A stretch of DNA of 45,304 bases from JAOTYV01 sp041557595 (lineage in GTDB: Bacteria > Pseudomonadota > Alphaproteobacteria > UBA8366): the NCBI GenBank assembly GCA_041557595.1, contig JBFFGE010000010.1, positions 1-45,304 on the forward strand. The letters are read 5' to 3'. Both the position numbers and the translations under genes were made by a program. This document shows positions 7,363-15,619 of this stretch, piece after piece; the first letter of the stretch is position 1, and each line of letters begins with the position of its first letter. The notes beneath the pieces are model-generated. The model did not search any database and was not told the origin of the DNA. It saw nothing but the letters and a program-made list of their open reading frames with translations.

Positions 7363-8288
7363 TCGACCGTGTCCCTTCGCATGTACGGGGTGAACCACTG
7401 CGGGTCCGTTCGATATTCGATCTTGCCGCCCTTGTGCAGCCGCGCGGTCGCGCGCCGCGACGACAGGCAGAAGCTGTGAACGCTCATCGGCATGCCGCCC
7501 GTATGGGTGTAGCCGACCTCGATATGGCAATCGACCACCATGGACTTGCCGACAAATCCCATCGGTCCCATGCCGATATTGTTACCCATTTCCTTGAGTT
7601 CGCTCTCAAGCGCCGCAATCTCCGGGTCGGGGTTGATATCGCCGACCGCGCGCAGGCATGCCGCCTGCTTGCCCAGAGTCATCGCCACGTCCTTGCTGCC
7701 GCCGAGACCGACGCCCACAATCGCCGGCTGGCACGCAAGTCCGCGGCGGCCGAATTCGTACAGCACATCGAGGAAGAATTTCTTGATGCCGTCGATGCCG
7801 TCGCCCGGGAACAGCATCCGATAGTCGCTGCCGAACAACCCGCCCTTGTGCACCGAGGTGATGTCGACCCAATCCGCATCGGGCTCGAAGGAGAATTCGA
7901 TCTCGGGCGCGTTGATGCCGACATTGTTGTTGTTGTCGTGGCGGCTCAGCGGATGCACGCGGTTCGGCCGCAGCGGAATTTCGTAGGTCGTTTCCGCCGT
8001 CGCCAGGCGCAGCATATGTTCCAGCGCCACGAAACCGCCCTCGACCTGCGCTTCGTTGCCGGCCTTGACGAAATAGCGCGGCACGCCCGTGTCGGCGCAC
8101 ATCGCACGCCGATCCTGTTCGGCGGCCTCCCAATTATCGAGCATCGACATCAGGACGAACCGGCTCAACTCCTCGGTCTCGTCCTTCAGCATCCCTTCGA
8201 TGCCGTGCTTGTAGTCGCGCGGAATCTCGATGGCGGCGCGGCGCATGATCTCCTTGCCGGCTTCCAGAATCTGGTCTTTGTTGATCAT
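7326..8288 (-). CDS. Class I fumarate hydratase (L-tartrate dehydratase-type), alpha subunit
   Basis: A 320-residue subunit carrying the [4Fe-4S] cluster of a class I fumarase. Three cysteines sit where cluster ligands are expected: C64 (MCADTGVP), C186 (LACQPAIVG) and C274 (HSFCLSSRR). RPNRVHPLSRHDNNNN is the family's substrate-side segment. The oxygen-sensitive class I type differs from the class II FumC more usual in aerobes. It lies 23 bases after the flavoprotein gene and overlaps the beta gene. With the dehydrogenase upstream it could convert the resulting enoate to a 2-hydroxy acid (fumarate to malate, or mesaconate to citramalate); the choice is inference. Confidence 0.9.
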   Translation of the reverse strand: MINKDQILEAGKEIMRRAAIEIPRDYKHGIEGMLKDETEELSRFVLMSMLDNWEAAEQDRRAMCADTGVPRYFVKAGNEAQVEGGFVALEHMLRLATAETTYEIPLRPNRVHPLSRHDNNNNVGINAPEIEFSFEPDADWVDITSVHKGGLFGSDYRMLFPGDGIDGIKKFFLDVLYEFGRRGLACQPAIVGVGLGGSKDVAMTLGKQAACLRAVGDINPDPEIAALESELKEMGNNIGMGPMGFVGKSMVVDCHIEVGYTHTGGMPMSVHSFCLSSRRATARLHKGGKIEYRTDPQWFTPYMRRDTVEWSATEMAKAAV

Positions 8289-8311
8289 CGATCGGGTTTC
8301 CTTCGATCCAG

Positions 8312-10045
8312 CTAGTCTGCGGCATCTTCGGCAAGCAGGCTCTCGCCCGGCCGAATGCGCGTAAAGGCCACGGGAATGCTGTCTACCGAGATAGCCCCGT
8401 CCCGCATCCGGACAACCGTGTTGGCGGAACTCTCCAACGCCCCGGTTTCGGGGAAATCCTCACGGAAATGGGCACCGCGGGAATCCTCCCGCTGCAGCGC
8501 CGCTTCGGCGATCGCCCGGCTGACGACGATTTGGCTGTCCAGATTCATCCAGTCGTGCCAGGTCAAATTGAAGATGCGGCCGGAATCGGGCAGACCCGTC
8601 TCCTGCAACGCGCCGGCCAAATCGTCCAGTGCCGCAAGACCGCGCTTCAGGCTATCCGCCGTGCGCGTGATGCCCACATCCTCCCACATCAAATCGTACA
8701 GTTTGAGGCGGATATCCGTCACACTGCCGCCGCCTTGCGCAAACGGGCGGAGACAACGCGCAACCGTTTCGTCGATAACCGATTGGTCCGGTGCCGCGTG
8801 AGCGCCCTCGCGCGTTACCCAGGGCGCCATGACATCGCCGGCAACGCCGCCGAAGACCGTCGAGTTGGCGACACCGTTGCCGCCCAGCCGGTTGGCCCCG
8901 TGCGCACCGCCCGCATCCTCGCCAGCCACGAATAATCCCGGCAAGTCGGTAAAGCAATTTTCGTCGAATTTGATGCCGCCCATCATGTAATGCGCGGTCG
9001 GCACGACCTCGACCAGCCCGCCCACCAAATCGAACCCGACATCGCGGCAACGGTCGACCATGCCCTTGAACTGCTGCACCACCATTTTCGGGTCGAGATG
9101 GGCCATCGTAATATACAGTCCGCCATTCGGCGCGGTGCGCCCTTGGCGCATCATTTCGTACATGGCGCGGCTGACGATGTCGCGGGTCGCGCGTTCGCCC
9201 CGATCGTCGAATTCGTGCATGAAGCGCTGCTGGTCGCCGTCCAGCAGGTAGCCGCCGGCCCCGCGCAGCCCTTCCTCGATAATGGTGCCGGTAATCCGCG
9301 TATCCTCGCCGGCAACCAGCCCGGTGGGGTGGAATTGCACCATCTCCATATCGATCAAGGGCAGGCCCGCGCGCAAGCCCATGGCGAGGCCGTCGCAGGA
9401 TTTATCGCCGGACGGCGTGTGAAACTTGTACATCGTCGGACCGCCACCGGTACCCAAAAGCACGGCCTTGGCCTGGACGAACCGGAATGCGCCGGTTTGC
9501 ATGTCGATCATCAGCACGCCGGCGATCCGCGATCCATCGGCCGTCGGCACCAGCGCGACCGCGCGATGCTCCTCCAGCCGGTTGATGCCGCGGCTCCATA
9601 CCTGTTCGGCCAACCGGCTGATGATCTCGATCCCGGTCAGGCTCCCTTTATGGACCGTTCGGTCGAATGTCTGCCCCGCGAAGGCCTTCTGATGGATCGT
9701 CCCATCCGCGTTGCGGTCGAAATAGCAGCCCATATCGTTTTCGAGCTCGTGGATCCGCTCCACCGCCACATTGACGAGTTTCCAGGCGATTTCCTGGTGA
9801 TTGAGCCATTTTCCGCCGTTGATCGTGTCCATGAAATGGCGTTCGATCGAATCTTCCGCCGCCAGGGCCACGTTGTATCCGCCCTGCACCATGCGCGTGC
9901 AGCCGCACTTGCCCAGCAATCCTTTGACCGCGACCGTGATCGATAGATCCGGATCGGCCTTGTGCGCGTGCAGCGCAGCGAACAATCCGGCGCCGCCGCT
10001 GCCCAGAATCAGAATGTCGGTCTGAATTTGCTCGATTTCGGTCAT
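8312..10045 (-). CDS. Succinate dehydrogenase/fumarate reductase-type flavoprotein lacking the FAD-linking histidine
   Basis: A 577-residue catalytic flavoprotein of the SdhA/FrdA family, which interconverts succinate-type and fumarate-type acids. It has the FAD-binding GSGGAG (15-20), HPTG (239-242), EGLRGAGG (258-265), the catalytic arginine region RATRDIVSRA (R288), and the substrate residues H352 (AHYMMGG) and HGANRLGGN (R386). The canonical Ser-His-Thr that carries FAD covalently reads Gly-Cys-Thr here (C49 in KCGCTRMVQGG), so FAD may be bound non-covalently, as in L-aspartate oxidase. The anchors and [Fe-S] gene upstream show that it belongs to a membrane quinone-linked complex rather than to NadB. 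It is not obviously the housekeeping SDH, which is expected elsewhere in the genome. Confidence 0.88.
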   Translation of the reverse strand: MTEIEQIQTDILILGSGGAGLFAALHAHKADPDLSITVAVKGLLGKCGCTRMVQGGYNVALAAEDSIERHFMDTINGGKWLNHQEIAWKLVNVAVERIHELENDMGCYFDRNADGTIHQKAFAGQTFDRTVHKGSLTGIEIISRLAEQVWSRGINRLEEHRAVALVPTADGSRIAGVLMIDMQTGAFRFVQAKAVLLGTGGGPTMYKFHTPSGDKSCDGLAMGLRAGLPLIDMEMVQFHPTGLVAGEDTRITGTIIEEGLRGAGGYLLDGDQQRFMHEFDDRGERATRDIVSRAMYEMMRQGRTAPNGGLYITMAHLDPKMVVQQFKGMVDRCRDVGFDLVGGLVEVVPTAHYMMGGIKFDENCFTDLPGLFVAGEDAGGAHGANRLGGNGVANSTVFGGVAGDVMAPWVTREGAHAAPDQSVIDETVARCLRPFAQGGGSVTDIRLKLYDLMWEDVGITRTADSLKRGLAALDDLAGALQETGLPDSGRIFNLTWHDWMNLDSQIVVSRAIAEAALQREDSRGAHFREDFPETGALESSANTVVRMRDGAISVDSIPVAFTRIRPGESLLAEDAAD

Positions 10046-10063
10046 GGCACTCCTACCTTTCGA

Positions 10064-10411
10064 TCATGCAGCGCGCATGAGGAACAGCAGACCACACGCT
10101 ACGGCAAATCCGAACGCGATTGCGATCAGGCTTTTCTGCCGATCCCGCCACGGCAGGAATTCCAGGGCGAGCAGCCGTACGCCGCCGGCCATGTGAACGG
10201 CCAGCAAAACGACCAGAATGGTCTCCGCCGCCTTTACGAGGGGCATCTCCGCCCATCGCAAGAATCCATCCAGCGCCGCTTCGCCTTCCAGCGCCAGCGA
10301 GAGAACGTAGAGATGCGCGGGCACGAAAATCGCCAGGCCGAGACCGGACAAGCGATGCAGCACAAACGCCCAATAGGTTGGGTGGTTGCGGGTCGAAAGC
10401 GGCGCGCTCAT
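10064..10411 (-). CDS. SdhC-like cytochrome b anchor subunit (second of two)
   Basis: A 115-residue membrane protein with three predicted transmembrane segments. HRLSGLGLAIFVPAHLY (18-34) holds the HRxSG motif of SdhC-type anchors, and LAVHMAGGVR carries a second candidate haem histidine. It would hold the dehydrogenase to the membrane and pass electrons to or from quinone. The ATG at 10411 overlaps the stop of the preceding anchor gene (ATGA). The short length is normal for the family. Confidence 0.82.
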   Translation of the reverse strand: MSAPLSTRNHPTYWAFVLHRLSGLGLAIFVPAHLYVLSLALEGEAALDGFLRWAEMPLVKAAETILVVLLAVHMAGGVRLLALEFLPWRDRQKSLIAIAFGFAVACGLLFLMRAA

Positions 10412-10743
10412 GTCACCGCCTCGACCGCCCGGAACCCGAGAAAAAGCACGACGAGACAAAAGCCGATCGCCGCGACATTCAGCGATTTGCCGCGCCATGG
10501 CGTCATTTCGCGCAAGATGACGCGCAGGCCGATCGTGCCGTGTATTGCAGCCGCGACCACGAACAATCCGTAAAATCCGGCCCACAGGATGCTGCCTTGC
10601 GTCCGGGACAGGATTTCCGACGCCGACAAGCCACCCCGAATGGCGTAAACGATGGTTGCCAGATGCAGCAGAACCAATGGCGCGAGAACCATGGCGCTCA
10701 ACCGCTGGGCAATATAGAGCCAAAGTTCAACGCGGCCGGTCAT
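10408..10743 (-). CDS. SdhC/SdhD-like cytochrome b anchor subunit (first of two)
   Basis: A 111-residue membrane protein with three hydrophobic segments. It carries QRLSAMVLAPLVLLHLATI, a variant of the anchor motif with Gln in place of the first His, and AAAIHGTIGLRVILRE with a candidate haem histidine. The resemblance to the next anchor (RLS motif, H-x-x-x-G-x-R motif) suggests the pair arose by duplication. Its ATG at 10743 overlaps the stop of the iron-sulfur gene, and its own stop overlaps the next start. Two anchors with two His-bearing helices each would suit one or two haems. Confidence 0.8.
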   Translation of the reverse strand: MTGRVELWLYIAQRLSAMVLAPLVLLHLATIVYAIRGGLSASEILSRTQGSILWAGFYGLFVVAAAIHGTIGLRVILREMTPWRGKSLNVAAIGFCLVVLFLGFRAVEAVT

Positions 10744-11474
10744 AGGTCGCCCTTCAACGCCGCGCTCACCGTCGCGCGCTTGAGCCCGGCGATCGATTCC
10801 GTCGGGTTGAGGCCCTTCGGGCAATAGGTCGTACAGTTTTGATGGCTGTGGCAGGCGTGGCATCCCGCATCCACCGCGACCGCCGCCAAATGACCCTTGC
10901 GGTCCGCGTCGCGCACGTCATTGACCAGCGTCCACGCCCGATTGAGCTGCGCCGGCCCGAGATAGTCGGGATTCCATTTCACCACGTCGCAAGCGGCATA
11001 GCAGACACCGCAGCCGATGCATTCGATGCCGGCGCTCGCCGCCTTGCGTTCCTTGCTTTCCGGCGGCACCGACGCGAATTCCGCTGCCCCGGGATCGCTC
11101 GGCACGAATGTGCCCGAGGCTTTTTGCCATTTCTCGAAAAAAACCGTCATGTCGGTCACGAGGTCCTTGACGACCGGCAGATTGCGCAGCGGCGCCAGAC
11201 GAATCTTGCGATCCTTGGCGATTCGGGCCGCATTGGTGCGGCAGGTCCACCGCGGCGCGCCATTGACCATCATCGCGCAGGAACCGCACATGCCGATTCG
11301 GCAGGCAAATCTGTAGGACAGGCTTGGATCCAGCCGGCGCTGGATATAAGTCACTGCGTCGAGCACCGTCTGCTTGTCCTGATGCGGCACCGTATACGTG
11401 GCGAAATGGCCATCGTCACCGCCCCGCCAGACTTCGAATGTCAGCTCGTTTCCCGCCCCGCTTGAGTCTTCCAC
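10740..11474 (-). CDS. Succinate dehydrogenase/fumarate reductase iron-sulfur subunit
   Basis: The electron-transfer subunit of the complex. It has the plant-type [2Fe-2S] motif CRIGMCGSC plus a later Cys (WTCRTN), then CIGCGVCYAAC for a [4Fe-4S] cluster and CHACHSHQNCTTYCPKGL for the third cluster. I prefer the GTG at 11474 (244 residues), because a purine-rich GGGACGGG precedes it and LTFEVWRGG then falls near the N-terminus as in SdhB. A TTG at 11549 would add 25 residues of weak coding character. It is the first gene of the operon, an order (Fe-S, two anchors, flavoprotein) unlike the usual sdhCDAB. Confidence 0.88.
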   Translation of the reverse strand: MEDSSGAGNELTFEVWRGGDDGHFATYTVPHQDKQTVLDAVTYIQRRLDPSLSYRFACRIGMCGSCAMMVNGAPRWTCRTNAARIAKDRKIRLAPLRNLPVVKDLVTDMTVFFEKWQKASGTFVPSDPGAAEFASVPPESKERKAASAGIECIGCGVCYAACDVVKWNPDYLGPAQLNRAWTLVNDVRDADRKGHLAAVAVDAGCHACHSHQNCTTYCPKGLNPTESIAGLKRATVSAALKGDL

Positions 11475-11810
11475 GAATTCCCGTCCCTGCGCCGAAACGC
11501 GTCGTTTTCCCGATTTTTGGTTTGCACCGGCGATCTTCACATAGAGCAAGCCGGGCCGGTCAGCAAGCGATGCGGCGGGCGCGGAGCCGCCTCAAACCGC
11601 GCCGCAACATTGCTTTTGCGCCCGGAATGTGAAAATTTTCCATTTGCCTCGGTCAACAATCCTGCCCACAATCGGACGCAAGGGTTCCGAAAAACGAATT
11701 GATCGGGCTGTGCATTCGGTCCGTCCTATTTCAATATTGAGGTCCCAAAACCGCTGTCTCGAACTCGCTTCTGCAGACGGCGAAGATGTAAAAACAAACA
11801 GGGAGACAAA
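11475..11810. promoter_or_regulatory. Divergent control region with two perfect 10-base palindromes
   Basis: This 336-base gap separates the dehydrogenase operon (minus) from the importer operon (plus). It contains the palindromes GAAAATTTTC (11631-11640) and TCAATATTGA (11731-11740), 100 bases apart and roughly one per promoter. A GGGAG ribosome-binding site precedes the importer ATG. If both units answer one regulator it should bind here; no regulator gene lies nearby. Promoter boxes cannot be assigned with confidence. Confidence 0.45.
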
Positions 11811-12824
11811 ATGATGCGTTGTACCGTCAAAAGCGTTTTGGCGACCACCGCGTTGACCGCCATCGTCGTGGCCGGATCAACCGCGGTCCGGGCGGAAACC
11901 GATACGGTCAACATGGCCCAACAGTTCGGCCTGCTCTATGTACCGCTGCATGTGGTGATGGATCAAAAACTGATCCAGAAACACGCGGAGAAGTTGGGGC
12001 TGAAGGTACCGAAGATCAAAATGTACAAGATCAGTGGCGGCGCCAATATCAACAAGGCGCTGCTCGCCAATACGCTCGATTTCGGCGCCCATGGCGTCGG
12101 TCCCGCGTTGAAATTGTGGGGCAAGACCAACGGCAAGTTCAAGGTCGCCTTCTCGATGGCGGATATGCCGTTGAAGCTGGTCACCAATGACCCATCGGTA
12201 AAAACCGTCGAGGATTACCTGAAGGTCAAGGATCACAAGATCGCCACGCCGGCCGCCAAGGTCTCGATTCAGGCGGTGACGCTGCAAATGTTCGCCGCGG
12301 GCAAATGGGGCGAGGCCGAAAAGCTCGACCACCTCGTCGTCTCGATGAAGCATCCGATCGCCCTCGCCGCGATCATGTCGGGCGGCCAGACGGTGAAAAG
12401 CCATTTCGCCACATTGCCGTATTCCTATCAGGAACTGAAAAGCGGCAAGGCCCGCACGGTCATCACCTCCTACGACATTCTGGGCGGTCAGCATTCCGTC
12501 CTTGTGATGAGCGCCCGCGCCAGCTTCAAGGAGAAGAACCCGAAGACCTATCAGGCGGTCATCAACGCCTATGACGAGGCGTTCGCCTGGATCGAGAAGA
12601 ATCCGGTCAAGGCTGCGGAAACCTTCATCAAGTACACCAAGTCCAAGATGGATCCGAAGATCGTCAAGGCGCTGCTGACCGACAAGAAGGAAATCGAATT
12701 CAGCGCGCTGCCGAAGCACACCATGAAGTATGCGAACTTCCTGCATAAGATCGGTGACATCCCGCAGGCGAAGAGCTGGAAGGACTACTACTTCGACAAT
12801 AACCACAAAATGAACGGCAGCTGA
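11811..12824 (+). CDS. ABC transporter substrate-binding protein, NitT/TauT (SsuA-like) type
   Basis: A 337-residue periplasmic binding protein that would capture the imported compound. The signal peptide runs to about residue 28 (AVRA before ETDTVN). The mature part shows family features: the early LLYVPLHVVMDQKLIQKHA helix, SGGANINKALLANTLDFGAHG, and the hinge residues around SYQELKSGKARTVITS. NitT/TauT binding proteins take nitrate, cyanate, sulfonates, aromatic sulfonates or pyrimidine-like compounds, so a small anion is the likely ligand. A GGGAG site precedes tandem ATGs at 11811 and 11814. It heads an operon with the ATPase (8-base gap), two permeases and, further on, a TauD-type dioxygenase. 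Confidence 0.9.
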   Translation: MMRCTVKSVLATTALTAIVVAGSTAVRAETDTVNMAQQFGLLYVPLHVVMDQKLIQKHAEKLGLKVPKIKMYKISGGANINKALLANTLDFGAHGVGPALKLWGKTNGKFKVAFSMADMPLKLVTNDPSVKTVEDYLKVKDHKIATPAAKVSIQAVTLQMFAAGKWGEAEKLDHLVVSMKHPIALAAIMSGGQTVKSHFATLPYSYQELKSGKARTVITSYDILGGQHSVLVMSARASFKEKNPKTYQAVINAYDEAFAWIEKNPVKAAETFIKYTKSKMDPKIVKALLTDKKEIEFSALPKHTMKYANFLHKIGDIPQAKSWKDYYFDNNHKMNGS

Positions 12825-12831
12825 TCGAGAG

Positions 12832-13683
12832 ATGGCTTCCGGAGTGACAACGACAGAGGCGGCGGATTTACGATCCGCCGCCTCGCCGCCTTCCGCGCCG
12901 ATCTTGGACGTGAGTGGCGTTACGATTCAGTATAAAACCAAGGAACACCTGATTACCGCGACCTACCGGGTCGGCTTTCAAGTATTTCCGGCGGACCGGT
13001 TCGTCATCCTGGGACCTTCGGGGTGCGGCAAGTCCACGCTGCTGAAGGCGGTCGCCGGGTATTTGCAACCGGTCGAAGGGGAAATGCGGCTAAAGGGAAA
13101 TATCATCCGGGATCCGGGTCCGGACCGCGTGATGGTATTCCAGGAATTCGACCAGCTTTTGCCGTGGAAAACGGTAAAGGAAAACATCACCTTCGCGCTG
13201 ACCAATGGCGGCCGATGCAACAATGCCCGGGACGCCGAAGAAATCGCGATGGAATATATCGGCAAGGTCAAGCTGGACCGTTTCGAAAACACCTATCCGC
13301 ACATGCTGTCCGGCGGCATGAAGCAACGCGTGGCGATCGCCCGCGGCATGGCCATGGAACCCGATATTCTGCTGATGGACGAGCCCTTCGCGGCGCTGGA
13401 CGCACTGACGCGCCGCCAAATGCAGGAAGAATTGCTGCAACTTTGGGAAGACACCAAATTCACGGTGTTGTTCGTGACCCATTCGATCGAGGAAGCGGTC
13501 ATTGTCGGCAGTCGCATCCTCATCATGTCGCCGCATCCGGGTCAGGTGAAGGCGGAACTCAACGCCCACGAGCATTCCATCGCGACGATCGGTGAGGATT
13601 CCTTCGCCGCGTTGCAGAGCAAGATTCACAACATGATCTTCGCCGACCGGGTTCTCGAGGACGAAACGCTGCCCAATGTCTGA
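12832..13683 (+). CDS. ABC transporter ATP-binding protein, NitT/TauT (SsuB/TauB-like) type
   Basis: A 283-residue ATPase that powers the importer. It shows Walker A GPSGCGKST (61-69), a Q-loop at VFQEFDQLLPW, the signature LSGGMKQR (159-166), Walker B ILLMDEP (179-185) and the switch histidine in VTHSIEEA. The Q-loop and LLPW segment are typical of the SsuB/TauB/NrtD group. It has an N-terminal extension of about 25 residues rich in Ala, Ser and Pro. Its stop overlaps the start of the first permease by eight bases. Confidence 0.93.
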   Translation: MASGVTTTEAADLRSAASPPSAPILDVSGVTIQYKTKEHLITATYRVGFQVFPADRFVILGPSGCGKSTLLKAVAGYLQPVEGEMRLKGNIIRDPGPDRVMVFQEFDQLLPWKTVKENITFALTNGGRCNNARDAEEIAMEYIGKVKLDRFENTYPHMLSGGMKQRVAIARGMAMEPDILLMDEPFAALDALTRRQMQEELLQLWEDTKFTVLFVTHSIEEAVIVGSRILIMSPHPGQVKAELNAHEHSIATIGEDSFAALQSKIHNMIFADRVLEDETLPNV

Positions 13684-14599
13684 CATCAAAGCAATTTCGC
13701 TATTCGTCCGGCCGGAGTTCGAGAATACCGGCATCGAGACCGCCGTCGTCGGCGATATCGAACGCCGGCTTTCGGTGTGGGACCGGGTTTCCAACATGGA
13801 CCCGGTACGAAAATTCTCCGTGCTGATTTTGCTCGTCGTCTCCTGGGAACTCTACACGCGGATCGGTGACGTCAACGAGCTGATGTTCCCGACATTTTCC
13901 GCGACCGCGGCAGCGCTCGTCAAAGCCTTCGTCGAAGAGGGGCTGCTGACCAATATCTGGAACTCGCTCAGCCTCTTGCTGACCGGCTACGTGATTGGTA
14001 TTGCGATTGCCGCCGGACTGGTCGTGCTCGGCGTTTGGTCGCGGTTCGGTTCCGATTTGTTGACCACGCTGACGGCAATGCTGAACCCCCTGCCCGCGAT
14101 TGCCCTGCTGCCGCTGGCGATGATCTGGTTCGGTCTCGGCAGCAGCGCTATCGTCTTCACGCTACTGCATTCGATTATCTGGCCGGTCGCGCTCAATACC
14201 CACGCCGGCTTCCAGAGCGTGAGCGAAACGCTTCGCATGGTCGGCCAAAACTATGGTCTGAAAGGGCTGCCGTATATTTACAAAATCCTGATTCCCGCCG
14301 CTTTTCCCGCTATCCTGACCGGTCTGCGCATCGGCTGGGCCTTCGCCTGGCGGACACTGATCGCCGCCGAGCTGGTCTTTGGCGGGCAGGTCATGGATAC
14401 CTCGGGACAGATCGGCAACGAGGATTCAAACGCCGGCGGACTCGGCTGGATCATCTTCGCGAACCAGATGGAAAATCAGACGCCCTACGTCTTCGCCGGA
14501 TTGTTCACCGTGATCATCGTGGGAATCCTGATCGAGAACGGCATCTTCCGGAACGTCGAAGACCGCACGGTCCGCAAATGGGGCATGCAAAAGGCATGA
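13676..14599 (+). CDS. ABC transporter permease, NitT/TauT (SsuC-like) type, first of two
   Basis: A 307-residue inner-membrane permease of the SsuC/TauC group with about six transmembrane segments and the coupling motif near AAELVFGGQVMDTSGQIG. A cytoplasmic N-terminus of about 40 residues (FVRPEFENTG, then IERRLSVWDRVSN) precedes the first membrane segment and reappears in changed form in the next gene. It carries a short insertion around GGQVMDTSGQIGNEDSNAGG that the second permease lacks. The ATG lies inside the end of the ATPase gene, so the two are probably coupled. Confidence 0.92.
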   Translation: MSDIKAISLFVRPEFENTGIETAVVGDIERRLSVWDRVSNMDPVRKFSVLILLVVSWELYTRIGDVNELMFPTFSATAAALVKAFVEEGLLTNIWNSLSLLLTGYVIGIAIAAGLVVLGVWSRFGSDLLTTLTAMLNPLPAIALLPLAMIWFGLGSSAIVFTLLHSIIWPVALNTHAGFQSVSETLRMVGQNYGLKGLPYIYKILIPAAFPAILTGLRIGWAFAWRTLIAAELVFGGQVMDTSGQIGNEDSNAGGLGWIIFANQMENQTPYVFAGLFTVIIVGILIENGIFRNVEDRTVRKWGMQKA

Positions 14600-14615
14600 G
14601 AACGGCACTGGCACA

Positions 14616-15497
14616 ATGAGCGACAAGGCAATCGATATCTACGTCCGGCCGGAGTTCGAATCCGGCGCGCTGGGCGCCGCCGAAAATGTCGACGTTGAGC
14701 GCGAATTATCGCTTATCGAGCGTATCTCGAACATCAATGCGGTGCGTAAACTGTCGATTTTGCTCGGACTGGTCATAATTTGGCAGTTCTACACCTGGTT
14801 CAGCGGCGTCGAGCCGCTGCTCTTCCCATCCTTCGCCGATAGCATGGATGTCCTTTGGAAGACGCTTCTTAGTGGCGAGATGTTCGAAAAGGTCTGGATT
14901 TCGCTCTACGTGCTGCTGCTCGGCTATGCCGCCGGACTGCTGATCGCCGCGGTATTTCTGATGCTTGCCGTTTCCACACGGATCGGCAGCGATTTCCTGA
15001 GCACAATGACCGCCATGTTCCAGCCGCTGCCGGCAATCTCGCTGCTGCCGCTGGCGATGCTGTGGTTTGGCCTCGGCATCCCGAGCCTGGTTTTTGTGAC
15101 CATTCATTCGGTGCTGTGGGCGGTTGCACTCAGCACCCATGTCGGATTCATGAGCGTCAGCGAGACGCTCCGCATGGTAGGCCGCAACTACGGGCTGACC
15201 GGCATCCCCTATATCCTGAAAATCCTCGTGCCGGCGGCCTTCGGGTCGATCCTGATCGGCCTCAAGGTCGGATGGGCCTTTGCCTGGCGCACCCTGATCG
15301 GCGCGGAATTGGTCTTCGGCGCGGCCGCCGGCGAAGGCGGCCTGGGCTGGATGATCTTTGAAAAAGGCGACAATTTGGATACGCCCTATGTGTTCGCCGC
15401 CTTGTTCATGGTGATCCTGATCGGCCTGCTGGTCGAAAACGTGATCTTCCGCAATGTCGAGATCAACACCATCCAGAAATGGGGCCTGCAGCGTTAG
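14616..15497 (+). CDS. ABC transporter permease, NitT/TauT (SsuC-like) type, second of two
   Basis: A 293-residue paralogue of the gene just upstream, with the same N-terminal pattern (YVRPEFESGA, then VERELSLIERISN), the same run of membrane segments, and shared stretches such as SVSETLRMVG and GWAFAWRTLI. The pair most likely arose by tandem duplication and forms a heterodimer, since most importers of this type carry a single permease gene. The start at 14616 is 16 bases after the preceding stop. A gap of 122 bases follows before the dioxygenase gene. Confidence 0.92.
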   Translation: MSDKAIDIYVRPEFESGALGAAENVDVERELSLIERISNINAVRKLSILLGLVIIWQFYTWFSGVEPLLFPSFADSMDVLWKTLLSGEMFEKVWISLYVLLLGYAAGLLIAAVFLMLAVSTRIGSDFLSTMTAMFQPLPAISLLPLAMLWFGLGIPSLVFVTIHSVLWAVALSTHVGFMSVSETLRMVGRNYGLTGIPYILKILVPAAFGSILIGLKVGWAFAWRTLIGAELVFGAAAGEGGLGWMIFEKGDNLDTPYVFAALFMVILIGLLVENVIFRNVEINTIQKWGLQR

Positions 15498-15619
15498 CGC
15501 CGGAATGCGCCGATTTTGACGATTGCGGGACGCGGCTCAAACCGTAAGATACTGTTTATTCCTAAGCGGCTCCGGGCCTTCGGGTCGGCCGCGACGAGAC
15601 CGACCGGGAGACGCCACCC

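Noticed and set aside
8312..11474. Annotating the complex as the housekeeping succinate dehydrogenase
   Set aside because: Gene order, the missing FAD-linking His, the pairing with a class I fumarase and the divergent importer all argue for a specialised paralogue.
15498..15619. A GC-rich stem near 15565-15590 as a terminator before the dioxygenase gene
   Set aside because: The pairing is short and interrupted, with no T-run; the dioxygenase may well be on the same transcript as the importer.
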